Source: Rs1 sp038900335
GTDB lineage: Bacteria; Pseudomonadota; Gammaproteobacteria; Pseudomonadales; Balneatricaceae
NCBI GenBank assembly: GCA_038900335.1
Contig: JBBMRB010000007.1
Location: forward strand, 1 to 64,000
Reading direction: 5' to 3'
DNA length: 64,000 nucleotides
This document shows, piece by piece, positions 17,617-25,828 of this stretch (the stretch's first letter is position 1; every line of letters starts with the position of its first letter). The notes below the pieces were generated by a model. It was not told the origin of the DNA. It ran no database searches and saw nothing but the letters and a program-made list of their open reading frames with translations. The position numbers were made by a program, and so were the translations under genes.

Positions 17617-18933
17617 CTATGCGCTCATTAGCGTTGGTAGGTATAACACAACAGAGGGAAACATAGTAATGATGACTATCGCACAGGCGATCATAAAAAA
17701 GAAGGGTAGAGCTGCTTTTGCAATGTACAGAATGTTTTTACCGGTCAATGCTTGAATAACAAATAGGTTGAAACCTACCGGAGGTGTTATTTGTGACATC
17801 TCAACTACTAACACTAAGAAAATACCAAACCATATAAGGTCTATATTTGCTTGTGTTACCATTGGCAAAACGACAGAGGTTGTTAATACAATCACTGAAA
17901 TACCATCGAGAAAACAACCCATTACAACAAAGAAAATTGACAGATATATAATGAGTTCAACAGGGCTAAGACCTAGTGAAGCTATCCATTGAGCAAGTGC
18001 ATTGGGAACGCCGATAAAGCCCATCGCCAGTGTTAAAAAATGCGCGCCTATTAAGATTAAACCTAACATACATGAATTTTTAACAGCGCCGACAATGCTT
18101 GATGTAAGCCCTGACCAGCTAAAACTACCCAGCAGAGCGGATAGGATTAAAGAGCCTGTTACACCTAGTGCTGCCGCTTCTGTTGGTGTTGCAACTCCTT
18201 GATAAATAGAGCCTAATACCGCACCAATTAACAGTACGATAGGAATCAGTTTTTTCAGAGCTTGTATCTTTTCTTTGAAGGTGTAATGCACAATATCATC
18301 ACTAGCTTTAGGGTTCACTTTCTTGCCTTTATACATAGTCCAAAGCATGGTGTAACTCATAAACAGTACAATCAACACTAAGCCTGGAAGAGCTCCTGCT
18401 AGGAATAGCCTCGCGATAGAAACTTCTGCTGATACACCATAAACGATTAAAATAATGGATGGCGGTATCAATAAACCTAGGGTGCCTGAGCCTGCTAATG
18501 TGCCAATTGCCATCGCATCATCATAGCCACGTTTAGCCAGTTCTGGAAGTGTCATGCGGCCAATGGTTGCAGCGGTGGCTGCTGATGAGCCGGATACGGC
18601 AGCAAAAATACCGCAGCTCAAAATGTTGACGTGCAATAGTTTGCCAGGCAATTTAGAAAGTAATGGTGCTAGCCCTTCAAAAAGATCTTGTGAGAGGCGA
18701 GTCCTAAATAATATTTCACCCATCCAAATAAACAGTGGCAGTGCGGTAAGTGACCAGCTGGTCATAGCGCTCCAAGACGATGTGCCAAGCAATAGCCCAA
18801 TACTGCTATTATCGATTAATGTTAAACCGATGATTGAAATGCCAGTTAATGTTAAGGCAACCCAAACACCACTGGTTAGCATTAATATCATGCAAACAAA
18901 TACGATTGTTCCTATTATAAAAATATCCATCAT
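17617..18933 (-). CDS. dctM: TRAP transporter large membrane subunit
   Basis: A 438-residue, strongly hydrophobic protein with about 12 transmembrane segments, the sodium-coupled transport subunit of a TRAP system. Family blocks: LLLGTSSWSAMTSWSLTALPLFIWMGEIL, AAVSGSSAATAATIGRMTLPE with GYDDAMAIGTLAGSGTLGLLIPPSI, and the C-terminal MSQITPPVGFNLFVIQ. The start ATG-ATG follows the dctQ TAG directly; GGAG of the last dctQ codons acts as ribosome site, so the second ATG may be the true start. Encoded after dctQ and before the second binding protein. Confidence 0.95.
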   Translation of the reverse strand: MMDIFIIGTIVFVCMILMLTSGVWVALTLTGISIIGLTLIDNSSIGLLLGTSSWSAMTSWSLTALPLFIWMGEILFRTRLSQDLFEGLAPLLSKLPGKLLHVNILSCGIFAAVSGSSAATAATIGRMTLPELAKRGYDDAMAIGTLAGSGTLGLLIPPSIILIVYGVSAEVSIARLFLAGALPGLVLIVLFMSYTMLWTMYKGKKVNPKASDDIVHYTFKEKIQALKKLIPIVLLIGAVLGSIYQGVATPTEAAALGVTGSLILSALLGSFSWSGLTSSIVGAVKNSCMLGLILIGAHFLTLAMGFIGVPNALAQWIASLGLSPVELIIYLSIFFVVMGCFLDGISVIVLTTSVVLPMVTQANIDLIWFGIFLVLVVEMSQITPPVGFNLFVIQALTGKNILYIAKAALPFFFMIACAIVIITMFPSVVLYLPTLMSA

Positions 18934-19464
18934 CTACTCCATATTACCAAGGTCTTCTTCGTGTACGAGATAAGACGGCTTCTTGCCTGATATTGAATCG
19001 ATGAAATTATCAACAATCGCAATAAATAAAAATAGTGAACCGATAGCCATAGGTAGCTGCACTAACCAAAGTGGCATCACTAGGTAAGTATCCGTCACCT
19101 CTTCATAGATATAAGAATCGTAGACAGTATAGGCTGTGTAAAACATTAAATAACCACTGATCAATAGTGCGGCAAATAGATTGAAAGTTTCGATATAGAA
19201 ACGTTTAACGCCTTTTAGCCGAGACAGTAATATAGTGACGCGAATGTGGCCGCCATAGTTAAAGGTATAAGCTAGCCCAAAGAAAACGGTCGCCGATAAT
19301 AACCAGCCGGCAAAATCTTCTGATGAGGGGATAATGATGCCCAGTGAGCGAGCAGCAATTTGCGAGAGAATGAGTAGTGTCATTATTACCAGGCAAGATC
19401 CCGATAAAAATACCGATAATAGGTAAAAGTAACGTTTGATGGTCATCATATTGTTATTATCCAT
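18934..19464 (-). CDS. dctQ: TRAP transporter small membrane subunit
   Basis: A 176-residue protein with four predicted membrane segments: FYLLSVFLSGSCLVIMTLLI, DFAGWLLSATVFFGLAYTF, FNLFAALLISGYLMFYTAY and LVQLPMAIGSLFLFIAIV. The GGHIRVTILL block after the second segment is a typical DctQ feature. Its short cytoplasmic tail ends in LVHEEDLGNME; the TAG stop abuts the dctM start, giving translational coupling. It joins the binding protein to the transport subunit. It follows dctP by about 100 bases. Confidence 0.93.
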   Translation of the reverse strand: MDNNNMMTIKRYFYLLSVFLSGSCLVIMTLLILSQIAARSLGIIIPSSEDFAGWLLSATVFFGLAYTFNYGGHIRVTILLSRLKGVKRFYIETFNLFAALLISGYLMFYTAYTVYDSYIYEEVTDTYLVMPLWLVQLPMAIGSLFLFIAIVDNFIDSISGKKPSYLVHEEDLGNME

Positions 19465-19565
19465 TGGCTTAATTAACCTAATCCAATAACGAGTGTTATA
19501 GCTATTAGGCTAAATCACGCCCCATCGTGGCAGCGTGAATTAAGCTTATTATTTTTTAGAAGGTG

Positions 19566-20573
19566 TTATTGCGCCTTAAAATCTGCAATCACTTTCTTAC
19601 CGGCTTCACCTGCTGAATCTAACCATTCAGTGATCATGGTATCGCCGATCATTTTGAGCTCATCTTGCAACTGCTTGGTTGGTGCAGCGACAATCATGCC
19701 TTGCGCCTTTAGCTTTTCAGTGTGTTCAACAGCTAATTTTCTACCTAGTGCCCAGCCTTTTTGTTCTGCATTTTTGGCGGCGCTTAGGATGATCTGTTGA
19801 ACATCTTTATCTAGACGATTGAAAATTTTCTTATTGACGAACATCATGTTTTTAGGAATCCATGCATGAATCGTTGTGAAATGAGAAATGTAATCCCAGC
19901 TTTGACCGTTAACACCGGTACTCGGTGAGGTGATCATGGCGTCTATCGCATTAGTGGTAAATGCTTGGGCAACATCACTAAAAGGGATGTTAACTGGCGT
20001 GGTACCCATTAAATCAGCTAAGCGCGATGTTGTTGGGCTGTAAGAGCGCATTTTCAAACCTTTCAAATCTTCAAGACTCGATATCACTTTGTTTGAATAT
20101 AGATCTTGAGCCGGCCACGGTGAAGTGTAAAGTAGCATTAAGCTATCTTTATCTAATGCTTTAATAATTTCGCTTTTAGATGCTTTATAGAGCTTTTCAG
20201 CACTGTCAAAATCAGTGGCTAGAAATGGGATGTTATCTAGCTTAAAAATAGGATCATTGTTACCTAAGCGACCAATGAACACTTCACCGATTTGTACCTG
20301 TCTTGATTTTACTGCCCTGTGTATTTCTGGGTGCTTAATTAAAGAGCCTCCAGAGTGGACATTAATGTTGAGCTTGCCTTTAGCTTTCTCGTTGATCTCT
20401 TGGGCAAAGCTCCTAGCTACTTGTGTTTGGTGAGTGCCATCGCCATAAGGTAGAGGCATGTCCCAGCGGGTTTGTGCATTAACGTGGGTTGTTGCACCCA
20501 ATGTTGCCATTGTTAATAAAGAGGCACATAGGGAAGCTGTCTTGTGTTTTATTATATTTTGAATGAGTGACAT
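19566..20573 (-). CDS. dctP: TRAP transporter DctP solute-binding protein
   Basis: A 335-residue periplasmic binding protein. I start at ATG 20571-20573: the preceding TTG-GAG reads as its ribosome site, GGAG, six bases ahead, rather than as a start. The signal peptide spans to HVNA|QT. Blocks: RWDMPLPYGDGTHQTQVARSFAQ, IPFLATDFDSAEKLYK, SPWPAQDLYSNKVISSLEDLKGLKMR and the SAAKNAEQKGWALGRKL helix. Similar to the orphan at 3995. A sigma-54 promoter lies 57 bases upstream and a palindromic activator site further up, so this is the inducible first gene of the operon. The substrate is probably a small carboxylate by family, not proven. Confidence 0.93.
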   Translation of the reverse strand: MSLIQNIIKHKTASLCASLLTMATLGATTHVNAQTRWDMPLPYGDGTHQTQVARSFAQEINEKAKGKLNINVHSGGSLIKHPEIHRAVKSRQVQIGEVFIGRLGNNDPIFKLDNIPFLATDFDSAEKLYKASKSEIIKALDKDSLMLLYTSPWPAQDLYSNKVISSLEDLKGLKMRSYSPTTSRLADLMGTTPVNIPFSDVAQAFTTNAIDAMITSPSTGVNGQSWDYISHFTTIHAWIPKNMMFVNKKIFNRLDKDVQQIILSAAKNAEQKGWALGRKLAVEHTEKLKAQGMIVAAPTKQLQDELKMIGDTMITEWLDSAGEAGKKVIADFKAQ

Positions 20574-20630
20574 TTTGTTCTCCAAGTCGTTACGTCGTTG
20601 CTAAATAAATTATTAGCTAAGACCACTAAA

Positions 20631-20645
20631 GCAATAGTTGTACCA
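20631..20645 (-). promoter_or_regulatory. Sigma-54 (-24/-12) promoter of dctP
   Basis: On the minus strand the sequence reads TGGTACAACTATTGC. GG and GC have exactly the spacing of the consensus TGGCACG-N4-TTGC. It lies about 57 bases ahead of the dctP start, as expected for a gene controlled by the neighbouring DctD activator. Confidence 0.78.
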
Positions 20646-20715
20646 AATTGGAGACAAAAATATAATCCAATAAAAACAGTTTGTTATAAGTTGGGGTGAG
20701 TGGGTTTAATGGGGT

Positions 20716-20746
20716 TGAGTCAATTTTGACTCATTTAAAAAATGAG
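20716..20746. promoter_or_regulatory. Candidate DctD upstream activator sites
   Basis: TGAGTCAATTTTGACTCA (20716-20733) is a perfect palindrome with 7-bp arms. CTCATTT (20730-20736) pairs with AAATGAG (20740-20746), giving a second overlapping dyad. They lie about 85-115 bases upstream of the -12/-24 promoter, the normal distance for an NtrC-type activator. Binding by this DctD is inference. Confidence 0.6.
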
Positions 20747-20786
20747 CAATGGGTTGTTTTTGACACTTAACTTTTGAGACAGCGCT

Positions 20787-22193
20787 TTAGGTATAGCTAT
20801 CTTTGTTTAAATTATATTTTTTCATTCTTAAATACAGTTTTTTACGCGGGATATCTAAAGACTCTGCTGTTTTCTCTATATGGCCACTGTTTTGTTGTAA
20901 CGCTTGGCAAATAATATTTTTTTCGTGTTCAGCTAATTGCTCATCTAAACTCAAATCGCTTGGAGCGTGATGACTTGTCATTAAGTGCTCGCTACTGAGC
21001 ATCGTTTTGCTCTTGTGATCCGCTGCTGGTTTGTCTAACGCATTAAATGAAAGGGGCAAGCCTATTACCCAGCGCTCTGCTGTGTTTTGTAGCTCTCTGA
21101 CGTTGCCAGGCCAGTCATTAGCACTCAGTTGTTTGAGCAAGGATTGGGTAATAGGCTCAATTTTTCGCTTTAGCTTGTTAGCTGAAATTTGAGCAAAATG
21201 GCTAAATAGTAGAGGAATATCTGCTTTGCGTTGCTTTAAAGCTGGGATGTTGATGGCTGCAACATTGAGTCGATAGTATAAATCTTCACGAAAGTGACCA
21301 CTGTACGACTCTTCAAGTAAGTCTACTTTGCTGGCGGCAATAATACGAATATCTACGTTTATATTGGTATTTCCGCCCAGTCGTTGTAAGGATCTTTCCT
21401 GTATTACTCGCAGCAGTTTAACTTGCAAAGATAGCGGCATACTCTCTATTTCATCGAGGAATAAAGTACCGGCATTTGCGTATTCAATTTTGCCGATACG
21501 CTTTTTAATGGCACCAGTAAAGGCACCCGCTTCGTGACCAAATAGTTCGCTCTCAATTATATTCTCAGCCAGGGCACCGCAGTTTAGTGCAACAAAGGGT
21601 TTCTCGGCTCTAGGGCTATAATCGTGTAAGCATTGTGCGACGACTTCTTTACCTGTGCCGGTTTCGCCGTGAATGATTAAATCGACATCCACTTGCGCTA
21701 AACGCAAGACACTTTCTCTTAATTTTTGAATGTTATCAGATTGTCCTATCAGGCGTTGCTCTATTTTATGTTCTTGAGCAAGGCTCGCTTTAAGTGCTCT
21801 GTTTTCTAATACCAGCTGGCGCTTATGGTACGCTCTTTGTACTGTGTTTAGATGGTTTTGCGGATCATCTGCCTTTTCTAAAAAATCATACGCACCCAGG
21901 CGAATTGCTTTAATAGCTATCGTTATATCCGCATGCGCACTAAACATAATGACCGGTATTTCGCTGTCTATTTGCAATATGCGCTCAAGGACTTCTATGC
22001 CATCCATTAAATTCATCCGTACATCACAGATAATAACGCCCTGCCAGCTGTTAGAGCATTGCGTTATTGCCTCTAGTGGATCTTCATAAGCAGCAGCTTG
22101 ATAGCCTTCTAGTTGCAGGGTCTGTAGCATAGAGTGGCGAACAATAGCTTCGTCGTCAATAACAATAACTTGTAGGCTAGAGTCGCTATTCAT
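20787..22193 (-). CDS. dctD: Sigma-54-dependent response regulator, DctD-like
   Basis: A 468-residue NtrC-family activator. The receiver domain has DDE near residues 13-15 and phospho-acceptor Asp57 in VIICDVRMN. The AAA+ domain has Walker A GETGTGKE, the sigma-54-contact loop GAFTGA in HEAGAFTGAIKKR, Walker B TLFLDEIES and RLNVAAINIPALKQRKADI. The C-terminal Fis-type helix-turn-helix is QNSGHIEKTAESLDIPRKKLYLRMKKY. It overlaps dctB by 8 bases. It sits between the kinase and the TRAP genes and a sigma-54 promoter lies next to dctP, so it most likely activates dctPQM. Confidence 0.94.
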   Translation of the reverse strand: MNSDSSLQVIVIDDEAIVRHSMLQTLQLEGYQAAAYEDPLEAITQCSNSWQGVIICDVRMNLMDGIEVLERILQIDSEIPVIMFSAHADITIAIKAIRLGAYDFLEKADDPQNHLNTVQRAYHKRQLVLENRALKASLAQEHKIEQRLIGQSDNIQKLRESVLRLAQVDVDLIIHGETGTGKEVVAQCLHDYSPRAEKPFVALNCGALAENIIESELFGHEAGAFTGAIKKRIGKIEYANAGTLFLDEIESMPLSLQVKLLRVIQERSLQRLGGNTNINVDIRIIAASKVDLLEESYSGHFREDLYYRLNVAAINIPALKQRKADIPLLFSHFAQISANKLKRKIEPITQSLLKQLSANDWPGNVRELQNTAERWVIGLPLSFNALDKPAADHKSKTMLSSEHLMTSHHAPSDLSLDEQLAEHEKNIICQALQQNSGHIEKTAESLDIPRKKLYLRMKKYNLNKDSYT

Positions 22194-24120
22194 GATGATT
22201 TCTCGTTAATGACGTTGGTGTTAAGTTGGTAGCTTTTGGTAGTTGGATATTAAAGCTAGCACCGCTATGTGGTGTATTTTGGACACTGAGTTTACCATTA
22301 AAGCTCTTAATGATGTTGTACGAAATAGAGAGCCCTAGGCCAAGATTTTGACCGCGCGGCTTAGTGGTAAAAAAAGGGTCGAATATTTTATTGCGTACAT
22401 CGTCGTCAATTCCAGGCCCGGTATCATTAATATAAAGATAACAGTCGTCGCGGATGGTTTTGGCGCTAATAATGATCTGCTTAATATCACTATCAGCGAT
22501 CGCATCTAACGCGTTATTAATCAGGTTGATAATGACTTGTTCGAGCTGAATAGCATCGACACAGACGAAGAATTGCCGGGCTTGAACTTCGTTGCTAATA
22601 CACTCAACATTAACAACTTCATCCCTTATATGATCCTTTAAGGCACGCGTTAGTACATCATAAATATCGACGGTTTGCAGACTGAGAGTTTCATTGCGAG
22701 CCAGCGCGTTTAAACGATCAATGATAGAAATCGCCCGTTTAATTAAATGCGATATATTGTTTAAGTTTTCTTGCGCTTGCTCAGGTTTGTTCGCTTGAAT
22801 AAAGCGTACACCATTGTGTGAGTATAGCCTGATAGCGGCTAAGGGCTGGTTGATTTCATGGGCAATACCTGCAGAGAGTTGACCGACAGCGGCAAGCTTT
22901 CCTGTTTGCACTAGCTCTTCTTGCAAGGTTGTCAGTTGATCGCGAAAGCTTTTCAGCGAGCGCGCCATAGTACCTATTTCGTCATTCCCTTTGATCGATA
23001 TTTGCTGCTGTAAATCACCATTAGCGATTGCTCGCATCGCTTTGTTCAAGCTGGTGATGCGGGCAACCATATTGCGGCCAACATATAACCAGACAATCAT
23101 GATAGAAAATAAAAAGCTGGCTATAACTGAGGTGACCATTAACATGCGACCTTTATCTATGGTCTGTTGTGCATTATCTATGGCTTGTTGTGAGGTGTCG
23201 TTAGCTTGTTGTGTCAATGTTGCTAATAGTTTGTCCAGGTTGCTTAATTCCAGATGAGTTCGTGCTAAAAGCTGCAATCCGTTTTGTTTTATGTCACGCT
23301 CTGTTGCGTGCAGTGAGAAAATATTATTTTTTGCACTAGCTAAATCGATAATATGGGCAACCGTATTTTGTATGGCCTCTAAGTGGACGCGTTCATTAAG
23401 GATGTTTAAATTAGTCTTGATGCGCAAGACAATTTCTTCACTGTGGATGCTGGTGGCTATTTGCGAATTCAAATCATCCAGATGCTGAGCTCTATCTAAT
23501 AAATTTGTTAATAAACTGACATCGGCACTGAGGTGATAAGCGACTTGTAATTCATTGCTAATAATTGATTTGATATTGAAATCATTGTCTCTTATCTGGC
23601 TGTATAAATTGTTTTTAATGTACTCATTAAGGCTGTCTATATCGCTGAGAAAAACAGCTGATGCCCAGCGCAATCGTCTATCAATCTCGTCTTTCTCGCT
23701 GTTTATAGCCAGTCTTAAATCGACATTGTGTTCTAGTTGCATAAAAATGCTTAGTAAAGAGCTGAACTGGTTGCTAATAGGGTGGTTTTGCTGAAGGGGA
23801 AGAAGTTGTCTGACTTTGGGTAAGGACGCCGTTATTTGGCTGACATGATGGCGTAATAGTTTAGCTGTTTTTTCTTTTTCATTGATAGTTTTAGCGCTTA
23901 ACAGCGTCGGTGTCGTTATCATGATAATGACACCGTGCTCTTTAATTTTTGCCATCAGCTTTAGTGCTTGAGTATTGCTTTTAGCGACAGTTTTTAATTC
24001 GATTGCCAAAGTGTTATGAGACACCCAGCCGATGGTGCTGGCAAAGAGGGTGAATGCGCTGAGCACACTAAAAACCAGTAGTAAGCGCCCTTTGATGCCA
24101 AACCAATATTGAATTTTCAT
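22186..24120 (-). CDS. DctB-like membrane sensor histidine kinase
   Basis: A 644-residue kinase. The first membrane segment is LLLVFSVLSAFTLFASTIGW; a long helical sensor region (about 40-330) follows, then a second membrane segment MVTSVIASFLFSIMIVWLYV. Next come HAMP, a short coiled coil, the phospho-acceptor H in AVGQLSAGIAHEINQPLAAI, N box NLINNALDAIADSD, D box DTGPGIDD and G box GQNLGLGLSI. The sensor region resembles the helical bimodular type known from TorS rather than the PAS-like DctB sensor, so the ligand may reach it through a TRAP binding protein (inference). The stop overlaps dctD. No terminator separates it from holA. Confidence 0.9.
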   Translation of the reverse strand: MKIQYWFGIKGRLLLVFSVLSAFTLFASTIGWVSHNTLAIELKTVAKSNTQALKLMAKIKEHGVIIMITTPTLLSAKTINEKEKTAKLLRHHVSQITASLPKVRQLLPLQQNHPISNQFSSLLSIFMQLEHNVDLRLAINSEKDEIDRRLRWASAVFLSDIDSLNEYIKNNLYSQIRDNDFNIKSIISNELQVAYHLSADVSLLTNLLDRAQHLDDLNSQIATSIHSEEIVLRIKTNLNILNERVHLEAIQNTVAHIIDLASAKNNIFSLHATERDIKQNGLQLLARTHLELSNLDKLLATLTQQANDTSQQAIDNAQQTIDKGRMLMVTSVIASFLFSIMIVWLYVGRNMVARITSLNKAMRAIANGDLQQQISIKGNDEIGTMARSLKSFRDQLTTLQEELVQTGKLAAVGQLSAGIAHEINQPLAAIRLYSHNGVRFIQANKPEQAQENLNNISHLIKRAISIIDRLNALARNETLSLQTVDIYDVLTRALKDHIRDEVVNVECISNEVQARQFFVCVDAIQLEQVIINLINNALDAIADSDIKQIIISAKTIRDDCYLYINDTGPGIDDDVRNKIFDPFFTTKPRGQNLGLGLSISYNIIKSFNGKLSVQNTPHSGASFNIQLPKATNLTPTSLTRNHHE

Positions 24121-24194
24121 CTAGCACTTAAAAAAACAAGAGAAAAAAATTTTAATATGGTTTTTTGAAATGTATAGATAAACTGGCTTCATAG

Positions 24195-25217
24195 TTACTC
24201 ACTCAATTGTAATTGTGTTCCCGAGAGAGTGATTACCATGTCCGTTATTAATAACCAGGCATCCCCTTGTTGCATACCTTTAATGATTTGATCCGCTTGG
24301 GCACTTTGGCGCAACATGGCTTCAAGAGTAGTGAAACTTTGCTTCATCGCCGCTTGTTTGAAGGTGAATTTCTTCTTGCCCCAAATGCGATGCTTTGTAC
24401 ACAGATTATCGAAATTGACACCTTGGTTTAAACCAGATTTGACGCTGTGCAGCAGGCGTATTTCTCGGCTAATAGCCCACACAATAATCGTTGTCTCAAC
24501 GCCTTCATGTTTGAGTACGTCTAAAATTTTCAAACTGCGTTGTGTATTATTGGCGATGATGGCATCAATTAAAGCAAACACATCATAGCGTGAACTATCG
24601 CTGACGGCTGCCAAAATATCTTCAGCAGTTAAAGGGCCGCTACCTTGCAATAATTGTAATTTATCCAGCTCTTGTTTTGCCGCAAGTAAATTACCTTCAA
24701 TACGTTCGCAGAGCATTTGTATCGCATCATTATTTAACTGTATGTGACGAGACAGGGCTTGTTGCTTTAGCCATGTGGGTAATTGATTGCTCTCTACTGG
24801 CCAGATTTCAACCACAACGCCCTTGCTTTCAATTGCTTTATACCAAGTCGCTTTTTTGGCGCCAGCATCTAGCTTGTCCGCTATGATTAATAGTACATTT
24901 TCAGCAGGTGCGTGGGCGACATATTCTTGGATAATCTGGGCCGCCGCTTTATTCACCTTTTGGCTGCCTAAACGGATTTCAATCAATCTGTTTTCTGCAA
25001 ATAGCGATAGTGCATTAGCGCATTCTAAAAGGTATTCCCATTTAAAGCCGGTTTCAACATGCAACACTTCGCGCTCATTAAATCCCTGTTTTTTCAACTG
25101 TGCGCGAACAGCATCACCACAGTCCTCAACAATTAAAGGCTCATCCCCGCTGATTAAATAGACAGGGGAGATTGCTTTAGTTAATTGTTGAGTTAATTGT
25201 TCGGCCTTTATTTTCAT
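24195..25217 (-). CDS. holA: DNA polymerase III subunit delta
   Basis: Clamp-loader delta subunit, which opens the beta sliding clamp. Length 340 is typical. Visible blocks: YLISGDEPLIVEDCGDAVR at the N-terminus, RLIEIRLGSQKVNKAAAQ, ENVLLIIADKLDAGAKKATWYKAIE, then CERIEGNLLAAKQELDKL and ISREIRLLHSV. The C-terminal collar helices follow. Its start overlaps the stop of lptE by 4 bases (ATGA), which matches the leuS-lptE-holA order conserved in gammaproteobacteria. Confidence 0.96.
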   Translation of the reverse strand: MKIKAEQLTQQLTKAISPVYLISGDEPLIVEDCGDAVRAQLKKQGFNEREVLHVETGFKWEYLLECANALSLFAENRLIEIRLGSQKVNKAAAQIIQEYVAHAPAENVLLIIADKLDAGAKKATWYKAIESKGVVVEIWPVESNQLPTWLKQQALSRHIQLNNDAIQMLCERIEGNLLAAKQELDKLQLLQGSGPLTAEDILAAVSDSSRYDVFALIDAIIANNTQRSLKILDVLKHEGVETTIIVWAISREIRLLHSVKSGLNQGVNFDNLCTKHRIWGKKKFTFKQAAMKQSFTTLEAMLRQSAQADQIIKGMQQGDAWLLITDMVITLSGTQLQLSE

Positions 25218-25732
25218 CTAAGTCTAAAGTATGCAGCGTATTGGCGAAGAATTTGTTGTGACAGGTTTTGCCATATTTCATTGTTTAAAAAGGCTTCACG
25301 TGAGTTAGCAGCGGCTGCATCATTAGCATCGTATTCAAAAGTTCGCTCGGCAAAGCCCTCTAGATCCTTGGCAATGATGTCACCATCTTTATTGACAATA
25401 TCAAAATCAAGCTCGCCTCTTAAGGTGTATTCATCAACATCGGAATCAGATGTCAGAGTTGTCGTTATTCTTCTAAAATTTACTCTGTTGACAATAATTT
25501 GATTATCGGCAAATTCATCTAACGTTAAATTATTTTGCTCAACCAGTGCATTAAAGCTTTTTTGTAAGCTAGCGCTGTTACCATCTTTGATGACTAACCA
25601 TAATGACTGCGCCTCTACAGGTATTTCTATATTGCCTCTTAAGGCAAAGCCGCAGCCTATTAGCAGGCTTAATAAAGAACATATCAATAATGTTTTCAGT
25701 TTAGACAGTGAGTGCAAAGGTTGCAGTGACAT
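25214..25732 (-). CDS. lptE: LPS-assembly lipoprotein LptE
   Basis: Outer-membrane lipoprotein that plugs the LptD barrel and helps deliver LPS to the cell surface. The signal peptide (KLKTLLICSLLSLLIGC) has lipobox LIGC with the lipidated Cys at residue 27. The mature part begins GFALRGNIEIPVEAQSLWL, the usual LptE opening, and has the VNRVNFRRITTTLTSDSDVDEYTLRGELDFDI block. Length 172 is normal. Follows leuS by about 96 bases that hold a strong hairpin, and overlaps holA. Confidence 0.94.
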   Translation of the reverse strand: MSLQPLHSLSKLKTLLICSLLSLLIGCGFALRGNIEIPVEAQSLWLVIKDGNSASLQKSFNALVEQNNLTLDEFADNQIIVNRVNFRRITTTLTSDSDVDEYTLRGELDFDIVNKDGDIIAKDLEGFAERTFEYDANDAAAANSREAFLNNEIWQNLSQQILRQYAAYFRLR

Positions 25733-25773
25733 TGAAACTCCTTAATGCATGCATAATTAGATTGTCCGCTAAC

Positions 25774-25811
25774 TAACAACGCCTCAAAAATCATGTAATG
25801 AGGCGTTGTTA
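25774..25811. terminator. Strong hairpin between leuS and lptE
   Basis: Perfect 13-bp arms (TAACAACGCCTCA / TGAGGCGTTGTTA) with a 12-base loop. No T tract follows in the leuS direction, so it more likely tunes RNA stability or partial termination than full stop. Confidence 0.45.
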
Positions 25812-25828
25812 ACTAGCTTAGCGGTTAG

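Noticed and set aside
18554..18973. 139-codon plus-strand frame inside dctM/dctQ
   Set aside because: Antisense of a strongly recognised membrane protein; no ribosome site.
20574..20585. TTG start for dctP four codons before the ATG
   Set aside because: The TTG-GAG is itself the GGAG ribosome site of the ATG at 20573.
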